A stretch of DNA of 8,308 nucleotides, taken from assembly GCA_964501265.1 (NCBI GenBank), contig CAZCSK010000071.1:1-8308 (forward strand), written 5' to 3'. Below the pieces are notes generated by a model. It saw nothing but the letters and a program-made list of their open reading frames with translations, was not told the origin of the DNA and ran no database searches. The DNA comes from CAZCSK01 sp964501265 (GTDB taxonomy: Bacteria; Actinomycetota; CADDZG01; JAHWKV01). This document shows positions 1 to 6,525 of this stretch, piece after piece. Each line of letters opens with the position of its first letter. Positions within the stretch are counted from its first letter, which is position 1. The position numbers were made by a program, and so were the translations under genes.

Positions 1-365
1 GCGGCCATCCGCTGTGGATCTCCGAAGGCGATCGCACTCTCTATCACGCGGCCGCCGTCATGGCTTCGAATTATCTCGTCGTCCTTGCCGCGCTTGTTCA
101 AGAGACCGGACTTGAAGTCGGACCATATCTCCCGTTGATGCGGGGCACTCTTTCCAATGTCGAATCGTTGGGGCCTGCTCTTGCCCTGACGGGTCCTGTG
201 GCGCGAGGGGACGCCGGAACGGTTTCTCGTCACCTTGCTGCATTGCCGCCAACTGTTCGGCCCGCTTACTGCACGCTTGCCCTCGATGCATTGCGTACTG
301 TCCGGGCCGCGGGCGGGATCGAAGAAAACGCCGCGGCCGCCATCGAGAAGATCCTAAGAAAATGA
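1..365 (+). CDS. DUF2520 Rossmann-like oxidoreductase, C-terminal part (5' truncated)
   Basis: The reading frame is open from the left window edge (first full codon at position 3) to the TGA at 363-365, giving about 120 C-terminal residues. The Met at position 60 lies inside the conserved stretch YHAAAVMASNYLV, so it is an internal residue and not the start; the true start is upstream of the window. The segments YHAAA..ASNYLV, LMRGTLSNVESLGPALALTGPVARGD and SRHLAALP match the all-helical C-terminal domain of the Rossmann-like/DUF2520 family as I recall it, a domain related in fold to the dimerisation domain of ketopantoate reductase-type dehydrogenases. The stop overlaps the panC start as ATGA, which implies translational coupling. 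In actinobacteria this gene commonly precedes panC. Its activity is not known to me; a role in pantothenate synthesis, for example as a ketopantoate reductase, is inference from position and fold. Confidence 0.85.
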   Translation, partial: GHPLWISEGDRTLYHAAAVMASNYLVVLAALVQETGLEVGPYLPLMRGTLSNVESLGPALALTGPVARGDAGTVSRHLAALPPTVRPAYCTLALDALRTVRAAGGIEENAAAAIEKILRK

Positions 366-1210
366 ACGTTGTCGAATCGATCGAGCAACTCCGTAAGGTA
401 CTCGACGGCGCCAGCTCGATAGGTCTTGTTCCAACGATGGGGTACCTCCACGAAGGCCATATGTCGTTGGTGGAGGCAGCGGCCCCAAACCAAACAACTG
501 TCATGTCGATCTTCGTGAATCCGCTTCAGTTCACGTCGTCGGAAGATCTTGCGAAATATCCGCGCGACCTCGATCGTGACCTGGCAATGGCTTCCAACGC
601 TGGCGTCGACGTGGTCTTTGCTCCCTCGGCGGAAGAGATATTTCCGAGCGAACACGCAACCGAAGTGGATGTCGGACGAATAGGCGAGCTATCGGAGGGG
701 GTGCATCGGCCGGGCCACTTCAACGGGGTGGCAACTGTCGTAGCCAAGCTCTTCAACATCGTCCGGCCCGATCGCGCCTACTTCGGCAAGAAGGACGCTC
801 AGCAACTCGCCGTCATTCGCCAAATGGCGAAAGACCTGGATATGGTTGTAGAGATTGTCGCCTGCCCGACGATCAGGGAAGCCGACGGACTGGCAATGGC
901 GAGTCGAAACGTACATCTCAGTGCCGAGGAACGTCGGGCGGCGTCGGTGCTTTCCAGAGCCCTTTTTGCGGGGCGCGATTCGGTGGAGTTGGGCGAGAGA
1001 AGCGCCGCGGCAGTCGCTGAAATCGTTGAACGGATCATGAGGCAGGAGCCTTTGGCGCGCCTGCAGTATGTGGAGGTGGTCGATCCCGTGACTTTCTTGT
1101 CGCTACACGAGATCGCTGGGCACGCTACTATTGTTCTTGCCGCATTCGTCGGGTCGACGAGGTTGATAGACAATGTGGATGTAGATGTCGGGACCGGGCA
1201 ACCGGCCTGA
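362..1210 (+). CDS. panC: Pantothenate synthetase (pantoate--beta-alanine ligase)
   Basis: This cytoplasmic enzyme joins pantoate and beta-alanine using ATP, through a pantoyl-adenylate, to make pantothenate (vitamin B5). The product has 282 residues, the usual family length. Visible signatures are PTMGYLHEGHMSLV with the nucleotide-binding HEGH at residues 30-33, SIFVNPLQF, RPGHFNGVATVVAKLFNIV, YFGKKDAQQLAVIRQM (about 140-154) and MASRNVHLS (about 179-187, the KMSKS-like loop region). These are the substrate- and ATP-binding segments of PanC. The ATG at 362 overlaps the preceding stop (ATGA), and the protein begins in the normal place for the family. panD follows after 13 bp and supplies the beta-alanine co-substrate, so the two steps are co-transcribed. 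Nothing is missing or unusual. Confidence 0.97.
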   Translation: MNVVESIEQLRKVLDGASSIGLVPTMGYLHEGHMSLVEAAAPNQTTVMSIFVNPLQFTSSEDLAKYPRDLDRDLAMASNAGVDVVFAPSAEEIFPSEHATEVDVGRIGELSEGVHRPGHFNGVATVVAKLFNIVRPDRAYFGKKDAQQLAVIRQMAKDLDMVVEIVACPTIREADGLAMASRNVHLSAEERRAASVLSRALFAGRDSVELGERSAAAVAEIVERIMRQEPLARLQYVEVVDPVTFLSLHEIAGHATIVLAAFVGSTRLIDNVDVDVGTGQPA

Positions 1211-1213
1211 ACT

Positions 1214-1220
1214 GGAGGAG
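1214..1220 (+). promoter_or_regulatory. Strong ribosome binding site of panD
   Basis: The heptamer GGAGGAG lies three bases before the ATG at 1224, in the only short gap within the panC-lysS block. It is the best Shine-Dalgarno match in the left half of the window. The close spacing makes ATG 1224 usable and a later Met (1236) possible, but the PanD alignment favours 1224. Confidence 0.6.
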
Positions 1221-1223
1221 TAA

Positions 1224-1601
1224 ATGAAGCGGACCATGATGCACGGGAAAATTCACCGTGCCACCGTCACGGACGGTAACGTCGACTACGTCGGAAGTAT
1301 CACGTTGGACGCGGACCTCATCGATGCCGCAGGGATACTGGAGTTCGAAAAAGTTCACGTTGTCGACGTCGACAACGGGGCGAGACTCGAAACCTACGTG
1401 CTCAAAGGTGATCGTGGCTCGGGTGATGTCATCCTGAACGGCGCCGCCGCCCGCCTGATCAAAAAGGGCGACAGAGTGATCGTCATCGCTTACGGCGAAA
1501 TGGATGAAGCCGAAGCTCGCTCACTCAAGCCCCGGATCGTGCTAGTTGATGAGAGCAACCGTCCTGTCACCGCACACGCGGTAAATGCTTTTAGCCGTTG
1601 A
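1224..1601 (+). CDS. panD: Aspartate 1-decarboxylase proenzyme
   Basis: This pyruvoyl-dependent enzyme decarboxylates aspartate to beta-alanine, the second substrate of PanC. The translated proenzyme has 125 residues, the normal size. It must cleave itself between Gly24 and Ser25 (YVGSITLD), which turns Ser25 into the pyruvoyl cofactor. Other residues known from the E. coli enzyme sit at matching numbers: Lys9, Arg54, Thr57, Tyr58 and Asn72 (RGSGDVILNGAAA). The start at ATG 1224 places the family opening KRTMMHGKIHRATVT correctly and has a GGAGGAG ribosome site. The 3' end overlaps coaX by 17 bp. The enzyme should be fully active. PanD maturation in enterobacteria needs PanZ; no such gene is visible here. 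Confidence 0.97.
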   Translation: MKRTMMHGKIHRATVTDGNVDYVGSITLDADLIDAAGILEFEKVHVVDVDNGARLETYVLKGDRGSGDVILNGAAARLIKKGDRVIVIAYGEMDEAEARSLKPRIVLVDESNRPVTAHAVNAFSR

Positions 1602-2517
1602 TGTTGGCAACAGCCAGACCCACATCGGAGTTTTCTCCGGAGAAAAACTGACCGCCGATTGGCGGATGTCCACCGATAGCCGCCGTACTTCCGACGAGCT
1701 GGCCCTCGCATTCCAGCAACTTCTCGCCTTCCAGGATCTCTCCTTCTCGCGCCAGGTCACCGGTGTTGCCATCTCGAGTGTTGTCCCAACGCTCACAGGC
1801 GCGCTCCGGGACATGGTAGAGAGATATTTTCACTTCGAACCCCTCGTGGTGGAGGCGGGAATAAGAACGGGTATGGCTGTGCTGACCGACAATCCTAAAG
1901 AGGTTGGCGCCGACAGGATTGTCAACGCTGTGGCGGCTCATTCGATGGTCGGTGGCTCGGTGATCGTCATCGATTTCGGCACTGCCACCACCTTCGACGC
2001 GGTAAGCGCTAATGGGGAACTGCTCGGGTGCTCGATTGCTCCGGGAATCGAGATTGCTGCCAATGCCCTTTATGGGGCGGCGGCGCAGATCCAGAAAATC
2101 GAGCTACATCCTCAGGAATCTGTGATCGGCAAATCGACGGCCTCGTCCGTTCGTGCGGGGATCGTCTTGGGAACTGCGTCTATGGTGGACGGCATGGTGG
2201 CAAGGATGCAGAAGGAACTCGGCGGCGGGGGGTTCGGGGGGGTAGCAGCTTCCCTACGTACGGAACCGCGCGCGCCAGAAGCTGCGAATCCCCTGAAGAA
2301 GAGCGGGGGGTTCGGGGGGGTAGTAGCCGCCCGGAGGTATGACCAGCACGCGCCAGAAGCTGCGAACCCCCCGAGATCAGACAGGGCGGATGTGGTCGCG
2401 ACCGGCGGGCTCGCTCCGCTGATCTTGGAGCATTGCGACACGCAAGTGATCCATGAGCCCTACCTCACCCTCATGGGTTTGCGTATCCTGTACGAACGCA
2501 ATGTCCGAGACTCCTAA
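1585..2517 (+). CDS. coaX: Type III pantothenate kinase with an in-frame palindromic repeat insertion
   Basis: CoaX phosphorylates pantothenate to 4'-phosphopantothenate, the first step of CoA synthesis. The family signatures are the ATPase-fold phosphate motif DVGNSQTHIGVF with Asp6, PKEVGADRIVNAVAAH (about 101-116), VIDFGTATTFDAVS, SIAPGIEIAANALY, VRAGIVLGTASMVDGMVARM and, near the C-terminus, VVATGGLAPLI plus LTLMGLRILYERN. The protein has 310 residues against a usual 250-265. The excess is explained by residues about 213-266: two 26-residue copies of the pattern GGFGGV..A...APEAANP, encoded by G-rich palindromic repeats. They fall between the helix ending MQKEL and the strand VVATGG, expected to be a surface loop away from the N-terminal phosphate motif. 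All catalytic segments remain in frame, so the enzyme is probably functional. The gene overlaps panD and lysS by 17 bp each. Confidence 0.95.
   Translation: MLLAVDVGNSQTHIGVFSGEKLTADWRMSTDSRRTSDELALAFQQLLAFQDLSFSRQVTGVAISSVVPTLTGALRDMVERYFHFEPLVVEAGIRTGMAVLTDNPKEVGADRIVNAVAAHSMVGGSVIVIDFGTATTFDAVSANGELLGCSIAPGIEIAANALYGAAAQIQKIELHPQESVIGKSTASSVRAGIVLGTASMVDGMVARMQKELGGGGFGGVAASLRTEPRAPEAANPLKKSGGFGGVVAARRYDQHAPEAANPPRSDRADVVATGGLAPLILEHCDTQVIHEPYLTLMGLRILYERNVRDS
2227..2304 (+). repeat. Palindromic in-frame repeat, copy 1 (in coaX)
   Basis: This is one 78-bp unit (26 codons, CoaX residues 215-240). It starts GGGGGGTTCGGGGGGGTAG and carries CGCGCCAGAAGCTGCGAA at 2271-2288. The conserved ends flank a variable middle. 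The ends are inverted: GCAGCTTC (2245-2252) pairs exactly with GAAGCTGC (2278-2285), and the outer GGGG.TTC pairs with GAATCCCC, leaving a G-rich bulge on the left arm. The shape of conserved inverted ends and a variable centre resembles REP-like or small non-autonomous palindromic elements. Confidence 0.85.
2305..2382 (+). repeat. Palindromic in-frame repeat, copy 2 (in coaX)
   Basis: This is the second 78-bp unit (CoaX residues 241-266), directly adjacent to copy 1 and in the same orientation. The first 19 bases and an 18-base block near the right end (2349-2366) are identical to copy 1, while the middle differs at many positions. The terminal arms GGGGGGTTCG (2305-2314) and CGAACCCCCC (2363-2372) form a perfect 10-bp inverted repeat. 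Because the unit length is a multiple of three and contains no stop in the coaX frame, it extends the protein without breaking it. Confidence 0.85.
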
Positions 2518-3970
2518 AGATCCGAGCGACCACCGCCAAGCGCGGCTAGCCAAACTCGATGCCCTTGCAGCATCGGGAGTCGAGGCGTACAAACTTGGAT
2601 TCGAGCGCACGCATGAAATTGGCAAGATCGTGGAAGCTCATAAGGATCTGCCCCCCGAGAGCGAAACCCAAGAAAAAGTGCGCATTGCCGGACGGCTATT
2701 GACGCTGCGGCGTCACGGCAAGTTAGCCTTCGCGGATCTAAGGGACCAAAGCGGACAGATGCAGCTCTTCATCCGCGCAGAAAATCTCGAATCCGATTTC
2801 GAAGCATTCAACGAACTTGATCTGGGCGATTGGGTGGGGGCATGGGGCAGGGTGGTCACCACTCGCAAGGGCGAACTGTCAGTTCTGATAGACGGCTTCG
2901 AACTGCTTTCAAAGAGTCTGCTTCCTCTTCCAGAAAAGTTTCACGGCCTAAAGGATGTGGAGACGAGATACCGACAACGGCATTTGGACCTCATCGCAAA
3001 TCCCGAGGCGATGCAATTGCTCAACGCTCGCTCCGCCACGGTCGCGGCGATCAGATCCTTTTTCGGGGGCCGCGGCTATGTCGAGGTGGAGACGCCGATT
3101 CTTCAGCCGCTTCCCGGTGGCGCCTTGGCCAAGCCGTTCAAGACCTTTCACGAGACTCTGGGTATCGATCTCTACCTGCGTATTGCGCCCGAACTCTATT
3201 TGAAGCGCCTGGTCGTGGGCGGAGTTGAAAAGGTCTTTGAAGTCAACCGCAACTTTCGAAACGAAGGCGTTAGTTTCAAAGATAACCCCGAGTTCACAAT
3301 GCTCGAGGCCTACGAAGCTTTTGGCGACTACAACTCGATGGCAGCGCTCTTGGAGGACATGGCATTCGAAGTCGCTATGCAGGTAATGGGTTCTGCCGAT
3401 GTACTCCACGGCGATTCCGCGATCAGCTTGAAGCCACCGTTTCGAAGGGCCCGACTCATCGATCTCGTTGAAGAAGCGGGGGCGGCGACCGGCGGCGACT
3501 TGACGCAAGAGTGTGAGCGCCTAGAGATCGCGTTTGACCCCAAATGGCCGTGGGGCAAGCTGCTGCTCGAGATTTACGAGAAGATGGTGGAACCTAACCT
3601 GATGCAGCCCACCTTCGTGATGGACTATCCCTTGGACTGCTCGCCACTCGCGCGAAGGCACCGCAGCGATCCACGTTTCACTGAGCATCTCGACCTTGTC
3701 ATCGCGGGAATGGAAGTCGGTGTTGCTTACTCGGAGTTGACTGATCCGATCGAACAAAGAAGGAGATTCGAGGATCAGGCTCTCGCCCGTGAGGGCGGCG
3801 ACGATGAGGCGCACAGCGTTGACGAGGATTTCTTGCGCGCGCTGGAATACGGCATGCCGCCGACCGGCGGTATCGGCTTTGGAATAGACCGGTTCGTCAT
3901 GGTGTTGACGGGCAAAACTTCGATCCGAGAGGTCATCTTGTTTCCATCAATGAGGCCCGAAGTCACGTAG
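2501..3970 (+). CDS. lysS: Lysyl-tRNA synthetase, class II
   Basis: This enzyme attaches lysine to tRNA-Lys. The order is an N-terminal OB-fold anticodon-binding domain (roughly residues 55-150, with VRIAGRLLTLRRHGKLAFADLRD), then the class II catalytic core. Motif 1 is around GRGYVEVETPILQPLPGGA; LYLRIAPELYLKRLVVGG follows; motif 2 carries NFRNEG at 251-256 and DNPEFTMLEAY; motif 3 is GGIGFGIDRFVMVLTG with the GIDR arginine at 464. The segment VAYSELTDP replaces the ELNDP of E. coli, a wording I recall from actinobacterial LysRS. I chose ATG 2501 (489 residues, normal length), not the in-frame ATG at 2453, because the extra 16 residues lie wholly within coaX and match nothing in the family. 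The start overlaps the coaX stop by 17 bp, suggesting coupled translation. Confidence 0.96.
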   Translation: MSETPKDPSDHRQARLAKLDALAASGVEAYKLGFERTHEIGKIVEAHKDLPPESETQEKVRIAGRLLTLRRHGKLAFADLRDQSGQMQLFIRAENLESDFEAFNELDLGDWVGAWGRVVTTRKGELSVLIDGFELLSKSLLPLPEKFHGLKDVETRYRQRHLDLIANPEAMQLLNARSATVAAIRSFFGGRGYVEVETPILQPLPGGALAKPFKTFHETLGIDLYLRIAPELYLKRLVVGGVEKVFEVNRNFRNEGVSFKDNPEFTMLEAYEAFGDYNSMAALLEDMAFEVAMQVMGSADVLHGDSAISLKPPFRRARLIDLVEEAGAATGGDLTQECERLEIAFDPKWPWGKLLLEIYEKMVEPNLMQPTFVMDYPLDCSPLARRHRSDPRFTEHLDLVIAGMEVGVAYSELTDPIEQRRRFEDQALAREGGDDEAHSVDEDFLRALEYGMPPTGGIGFGIDRFVMVLTGKTSIREVILFPSMRPEVT

Positions 3971-3971
3971 C

Positions 3972-4760
3972 GTGGATCCCCTGAGGGCGGCATCCGAATC
4001 GTTGAGCAAGGGACAACCGGTGGCCCTGGTAACAGTTACGTCGGTTTCGGGTTCAGCGCCTTCACGTCGCGGTATGCGCCTTGTCGTGACGCAGGATCAA
4101 AAGGTGTACGGTTCTTTGGGTTGCGACGGGTTCGACCGGGCAGCAGCCCATGATGGAATGCAGTCGATCAGCAATCGCAAGGATTTTACGACCACTTATC
4201 GATGGGAGGAGGACTCACTCATCTTGGTTGAGGTTAGGACCTATTACCCTGGGGAGGCCCTGCCAGGCGGCAGTTTGGACATTCCCGAGTTGCTAGTTGT
4301 CGGCTCGGGTCCGGTGGCTCGTTCGCTGGTGATTTTGGGCGAGGCCATGGGATATCACGTTCGCGTTGCAGCCGGGCCGGCAAGCCCCAGCGTCGGAGAG
4401 TTCGACGGCGCCGATGAGGTGATAGTGACGCCGACCGCGGAAGATGTTGAAGCGTTGCGGCCAGGTGCAAATACTTACGTGGTCATCTGTGGGCACGATG
4501 ATGAATTCTCTTTTCCCGTCCTTCATGCGCTGATGAAATCCGAAGTTCCGTACCTCGGGATGATGGGCAGCAGTCGCCACACCGGCCATCTGCTAAAGGA
4601 ACTCATGAGCACCGGTTTTAGCGAATCCCAAGTGGCCCGCGTCCATTCTCCGGTGGGATTGCCGATCGGATCCGAAACTCCGGAAGAGATCGCCCTTAGC
4701 ATTTTGGCCCAGATCGTTGCGGTGCGAAGGGCAGCGGGCCGCAACCTTGCGCCGTCTTAG
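3972..4760 (+). CDS. XdhC/CoxI-family protein (molybdoenzyme maturation-type)
   Basis: The product has 262 residues with the two-domain plan of the XdhC/CoxI family. The N-terminal part reads GQPVALVTVTSVSGSAPSRRGMRLVVT...VYGSLGC (residues 14-51). The C-terminal Rossmann domain starts at ELLVVGSGPVARSL (glycine motif 111-116) and ends with GMMGSSRHTGHLLKEL and HSPVGLPIGSETPEEIALSILAQIVAVRR, the family's most conserved tail. Known members bind molybdenum cofactor and promote its sulfuration and insertion into xanthine dehydrogenase or CO dehydrogenase. Two things are odd. There is no molybdoenzyme gene in the window, and the usual GGCVE-type motif is replaced by GCDGFD around Cys51. The GTG start at 3972 is one base after the lysS stop, and the 3' end overlaps the next gene. 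The family assignment is firm; the client enzyme is unknown. Confidence 0.88.
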   Translation: MDPLRAASESLSKGQPVALVTVTSVSGSAPSRRGMRLVVTQDQKVYGSLGCDGFDRAAAHDGMQSISNRKDFTTTYRWEEDSLILVEVRTYYPGEALPGGSLDIPELLVVGSGPVARSLVILGEAMGYHVRVAAGPASPSVGEFDGADEVIVTPTAEDVEALRPGANTYVVICGHDDEFSFPVLHALMKSEVPYLGMMGSSRHTGHLLKELMSTGFSESQVARVHSPVGLPIGSETPEEIALSILAQIVAVRRAAGRNLAPS

Positions 4761-6063
4761 CCGCTTAACCCCCGTCCTGACGGCCTGCGCCCTCCTGGCG
4801 GCCTGCTCTGCCGGCTCCACCCCCGCCTCCCCCGGGGGCGCGACACCCCGACACCCCGACACCGCTGCGGGTTCTAGCTGGATAGTAGCCCATGCCGGCA
4901 ACGACACTGGCGGGCTTGCCGGTATGCAGTTAGCGGCGGAGCAACTCTCTGCCGGTAAGGGGCTGCTCGGAAGACGCGTAAAAGTCGACCGAATTGGGCT
5001 CGACGCTCCGAGCCTTGCCGGATTGACCGACGATCCCGACGTGCTGGGCGCGGTCGCCTTTGACGGCGCGGCCGCGGCCGTGCAAGGGGCTGCGCACGCT
5101 TTGGAGGCTTCTGAGTTTCCCGTCTTCGTTAACGCCGATGTCTATGACGCTGGAGATCTGCGGTCGCCGATCTTTCAGGTAACGGCGCCGCATTCGTGGC
5201 AAGCCTTCAGACTCGCCCGTTATTTCGGCCCCGGCGACCGCAACTACTCGAAGGTTGCAATCTTGCGAGAACCCGGGCCAGGCTCAGACGTGGCAGCCCG
5301 AGTTCTGAGCGAGGCGGTGGAACTGCGAAACCTCAAGTTCGTCGATGTAGCCGCTGGAGTCGACGAGGGCATCTTGCAACTCGCCGGTACTAAGCCTGAC
5401 GTCGTCGTGCTTGAGGGCTCGGGCGATTTTCTGCAACTTGCCTTGAGCAGATTTGCGGAAGAAGGCCGGCGGTACCAGGGTCGTCAGAAGATTCATTCCG
5501 GGTGGAGGCCGCAGATTGCCGGTTTCGAATCTCTCCTCAGCCTTGCAAGGTCCTCGACTACGGTCCCAGGAACCGTAGCTGCGGGCGACTACTCCCGTCC
5601 GGATGCCGTTCCTGACGGGTCTTGGCCGGTGTCGATCTTTCGAAAGGCCTTTCAGAAAAGTTTTAACCGCGGGCCCACGGCCGCGGAGGCCGACGCGTAT
5701 GACGTAGTGATGATTCTGGCGGAGGCGCTCCGTCGATCGACGCCGGCCGCTGCCGTCGAACACCCACGACTTCTGGAAGAGCTCGAGAAGTTTGACCGCG
5801 TCCGCTTCGCTCGGCTACCGGTATCGTTGGGGCCGTCCGATCACGTTGTCGCTGAGCGCGACGTTCTCGGACTCTGGGCGGTAGGTAGTGACGGCAAGTG
5901 GACTCATCTGATGAGGGCATTCACTTCAGATCTGGAGCGCACCAACGTCCTAGAAGACGACTGGCCCGTCTTCTTCGACGGAACGACCCCGGGCGGCGAG
6001 GCTCCCTTCTACTATTCCGCCAAATCGGGCATAACCACACGTAAGGACGACGATCTGAACTGA
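4747..6063 (+). CDS. Lipoprotein, periplasmic solute-binding (type 1, Leu/Ile/Val-binding-like) fold
   Basis: From TTG 4747 the protein has 438 residues and begins with a typical lipoprotein signal: basic MRRLSR, a hydrophobic stretch, and lipobox LAAC with lipidated Cys20. A proline- and glycine-rich linker follows (to about residue 43). The mature part has the look of a type 1 periplasmic binding protein: an early strand and GLAGMQLAAEQLSAGKGLLGRRVKV, then FPVFVNAD, SPIFQVTAPHSWQAFRLARYF, YSKVAILREPGPGSDVAARVL, KPDVVVLEGSG and AYDVVMILAEALRR. No permease or ATPase gene accompanies it, so it may act as an extracytoplasmic sensor or orphan receptor; the ligand is unknown. An upstream in-frame TTG at 4717 would add 10 polar residues before the signal and is less likely. 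The start overlaps the xdhC-like gene by 14 bp, with no strong ribosome site, so translation is probably coupled. Confidence 0.75.
   Translation: MRRLSRLTPVLTACALLAACSAGSTPASPGGATPRHPDTAAGSSWIVAHAGNDTGGLAGMQLAAEQLSAGKGLLGRRVKVDRIGLDAPSLAGLTDDPDVLGAVAFDGAAAAVQGAAHALEASEFPVFVNADVYDAGDLRSPIFQVTAPHSWQAFRLARYFGPGDRNYSKVAILREPGPGSDVAARVLSEAVELRNLKFVDVAAGVDEGILQLAGTKPDVVVLEGSGDFLQLALSRFAEEGRRYQGRQKIHSGWRPQIAGFESLLSLARSSTTVPGTVAAGDYSRPDAVPDGSWPVSIFRKAFQKSFNRGPTAAEADAYDVVMILAEALRRSTPAAAVEHPRLLEELEKFDRVRFARLPVSLGPSDHVVAERDVLGLWAVGSDGKWTHLMRAFTSDLERTNVLEDDWPVFFDGTTPGGEAPFYYSAKSGITTRKDDDLN
4841..4863 (+). repeat. 8-bp tandem repeat CGACACCC, about 2.9 copies
   Basis: CGACACCC occurs at 4841-4848 and 4849-4856, followed by CGACACC at 4857-4863. 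It encodes TPRHPDT (residues 33-39), just downstream of the lipidated cysteine. The unit is not a multiple of three, so gain or loss of one copy would shift the frame right after the signal peptide. Confidence 0.8.
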
Positions 6064-6086
6064 CATATGTAGCATGTTCTTGGCAG

Positions 6087-6092
6087 AAAGGA
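6087..6092 (+). promoter_or_regulatory. Ribosome binding site of the stand-alone ClpC N-domain gene
   Basis: AAAGGA lies seven bases before ATG 6100. The same GAAAGGAT or AGAAAGGAT context precedes clpC (6854-6861), so the duplication that made the gene pair appears to include the translation start region. Confidence 0.5.
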
Positions 6093-6099
6093 TCTGGAG

Positions 6100-6525
6100 A
6101 TGTTTGAGCGCTTCACCGACACGGCCCGCAGAGTCATCATCCTGGCTCAAGACGAAGCCCGTCTCATGAATCACGCGCACATCGGCACCGAGCACCTAAT
6201 TCTCGGATTGATTTCCGAAGAAACGGGTGTGGCCGCCAGGGCTCTTGAATCATTGGGGATCTCACTCGAATCGGTAAGAAGTCGAGTGGAGGAGCAAATC
6301 GGCGCAGGTGCCACTTCGCCAACGGGCTACATTCCGTTCACTCCTCGGGCCAAGAAGGTTATGGAGCTATCGCTGCGAGAAGCGCTCCAGCTTGGCCATA
6401 ACTACATCGGCACCGAGCACATCCTCCTCGGGCTCAACCGCGAAGGCGAAGGAGTCGCTTCGCAAGTTCTACAAATGCTGGGTGCCGACCCCTCAAGCAT
6501 TCGCGAGCAAGTTCTTCGAATGCTC
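6100..6525 (+). repeat. Direct gene-level duplication, copy 1 (Clp_N module)
   Basis: These 142 codons align without gaps to 6871-7296, an offset of 771 bp. Long stretches are identical or nearly so at the DNA level, including synonymous sites, for instance around 6370-6435. That suggests a fairly recent duplication or ongoing gene conversion between the two copies. Confidence 0.8.

Noticed and set aside
60..365. A separate 101-residue gene starting at ATG 60
   Set aside because: The frame is open upstream to the window edge with conserved DUF2520 residues (YHAAAV) before this Met, so it is an internal codon of a truncated gene.
2028..2342. Plus-strand reading frame of 104 residues inside coaX
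   Set aside because: It is a shifted-frame shadow of a well-supported coaX, with no independent signals.
2227..2382. CRISPR-like array
   Set aside because: There are only two adjacent units with no spacers, and they are in frame within a conserved gene.
2112..2441. Antisense reading frame through the coaX repeats (peptide with repeated GFAASGA and TPPNPP)
   Set aside because: It is the reverse translation of the palindromic repeats plus the coaX shadow. It has no ribosome site or family match, though its openness is noted as a property of the repeat.
2453..2500. Upstream ATG for lysS adding 16 residues
   Set aside because: The extra residues lie entirely within the coaX coding end and do not fit the LysRS N-terminus; ATG 2501 gives the normal length.
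4717..4746. Upstream TTG start for the lipoprotein
   Set aside because: It would place ten polar residues before the signal peptide. TTG 4747 gives a standard short basic n-region, although the ribosome site is weak for both.
4829..4838. CCCCCGGGGG palindrome as a terminator
   Set aside because: It lies inside the lipoprotein coding region, has no loop-forming bases between the arms and no T-run after it.
6063..6070. ACATATGT palindrome and CTGACA (6060-6065) as a promoter of the stand-alone Clp_N gene
   Set aside because: There is no -10-like hexamer 16-18 bp downstream of CTGACA, and an 8-bp palindrome is expected by chance at this scale.
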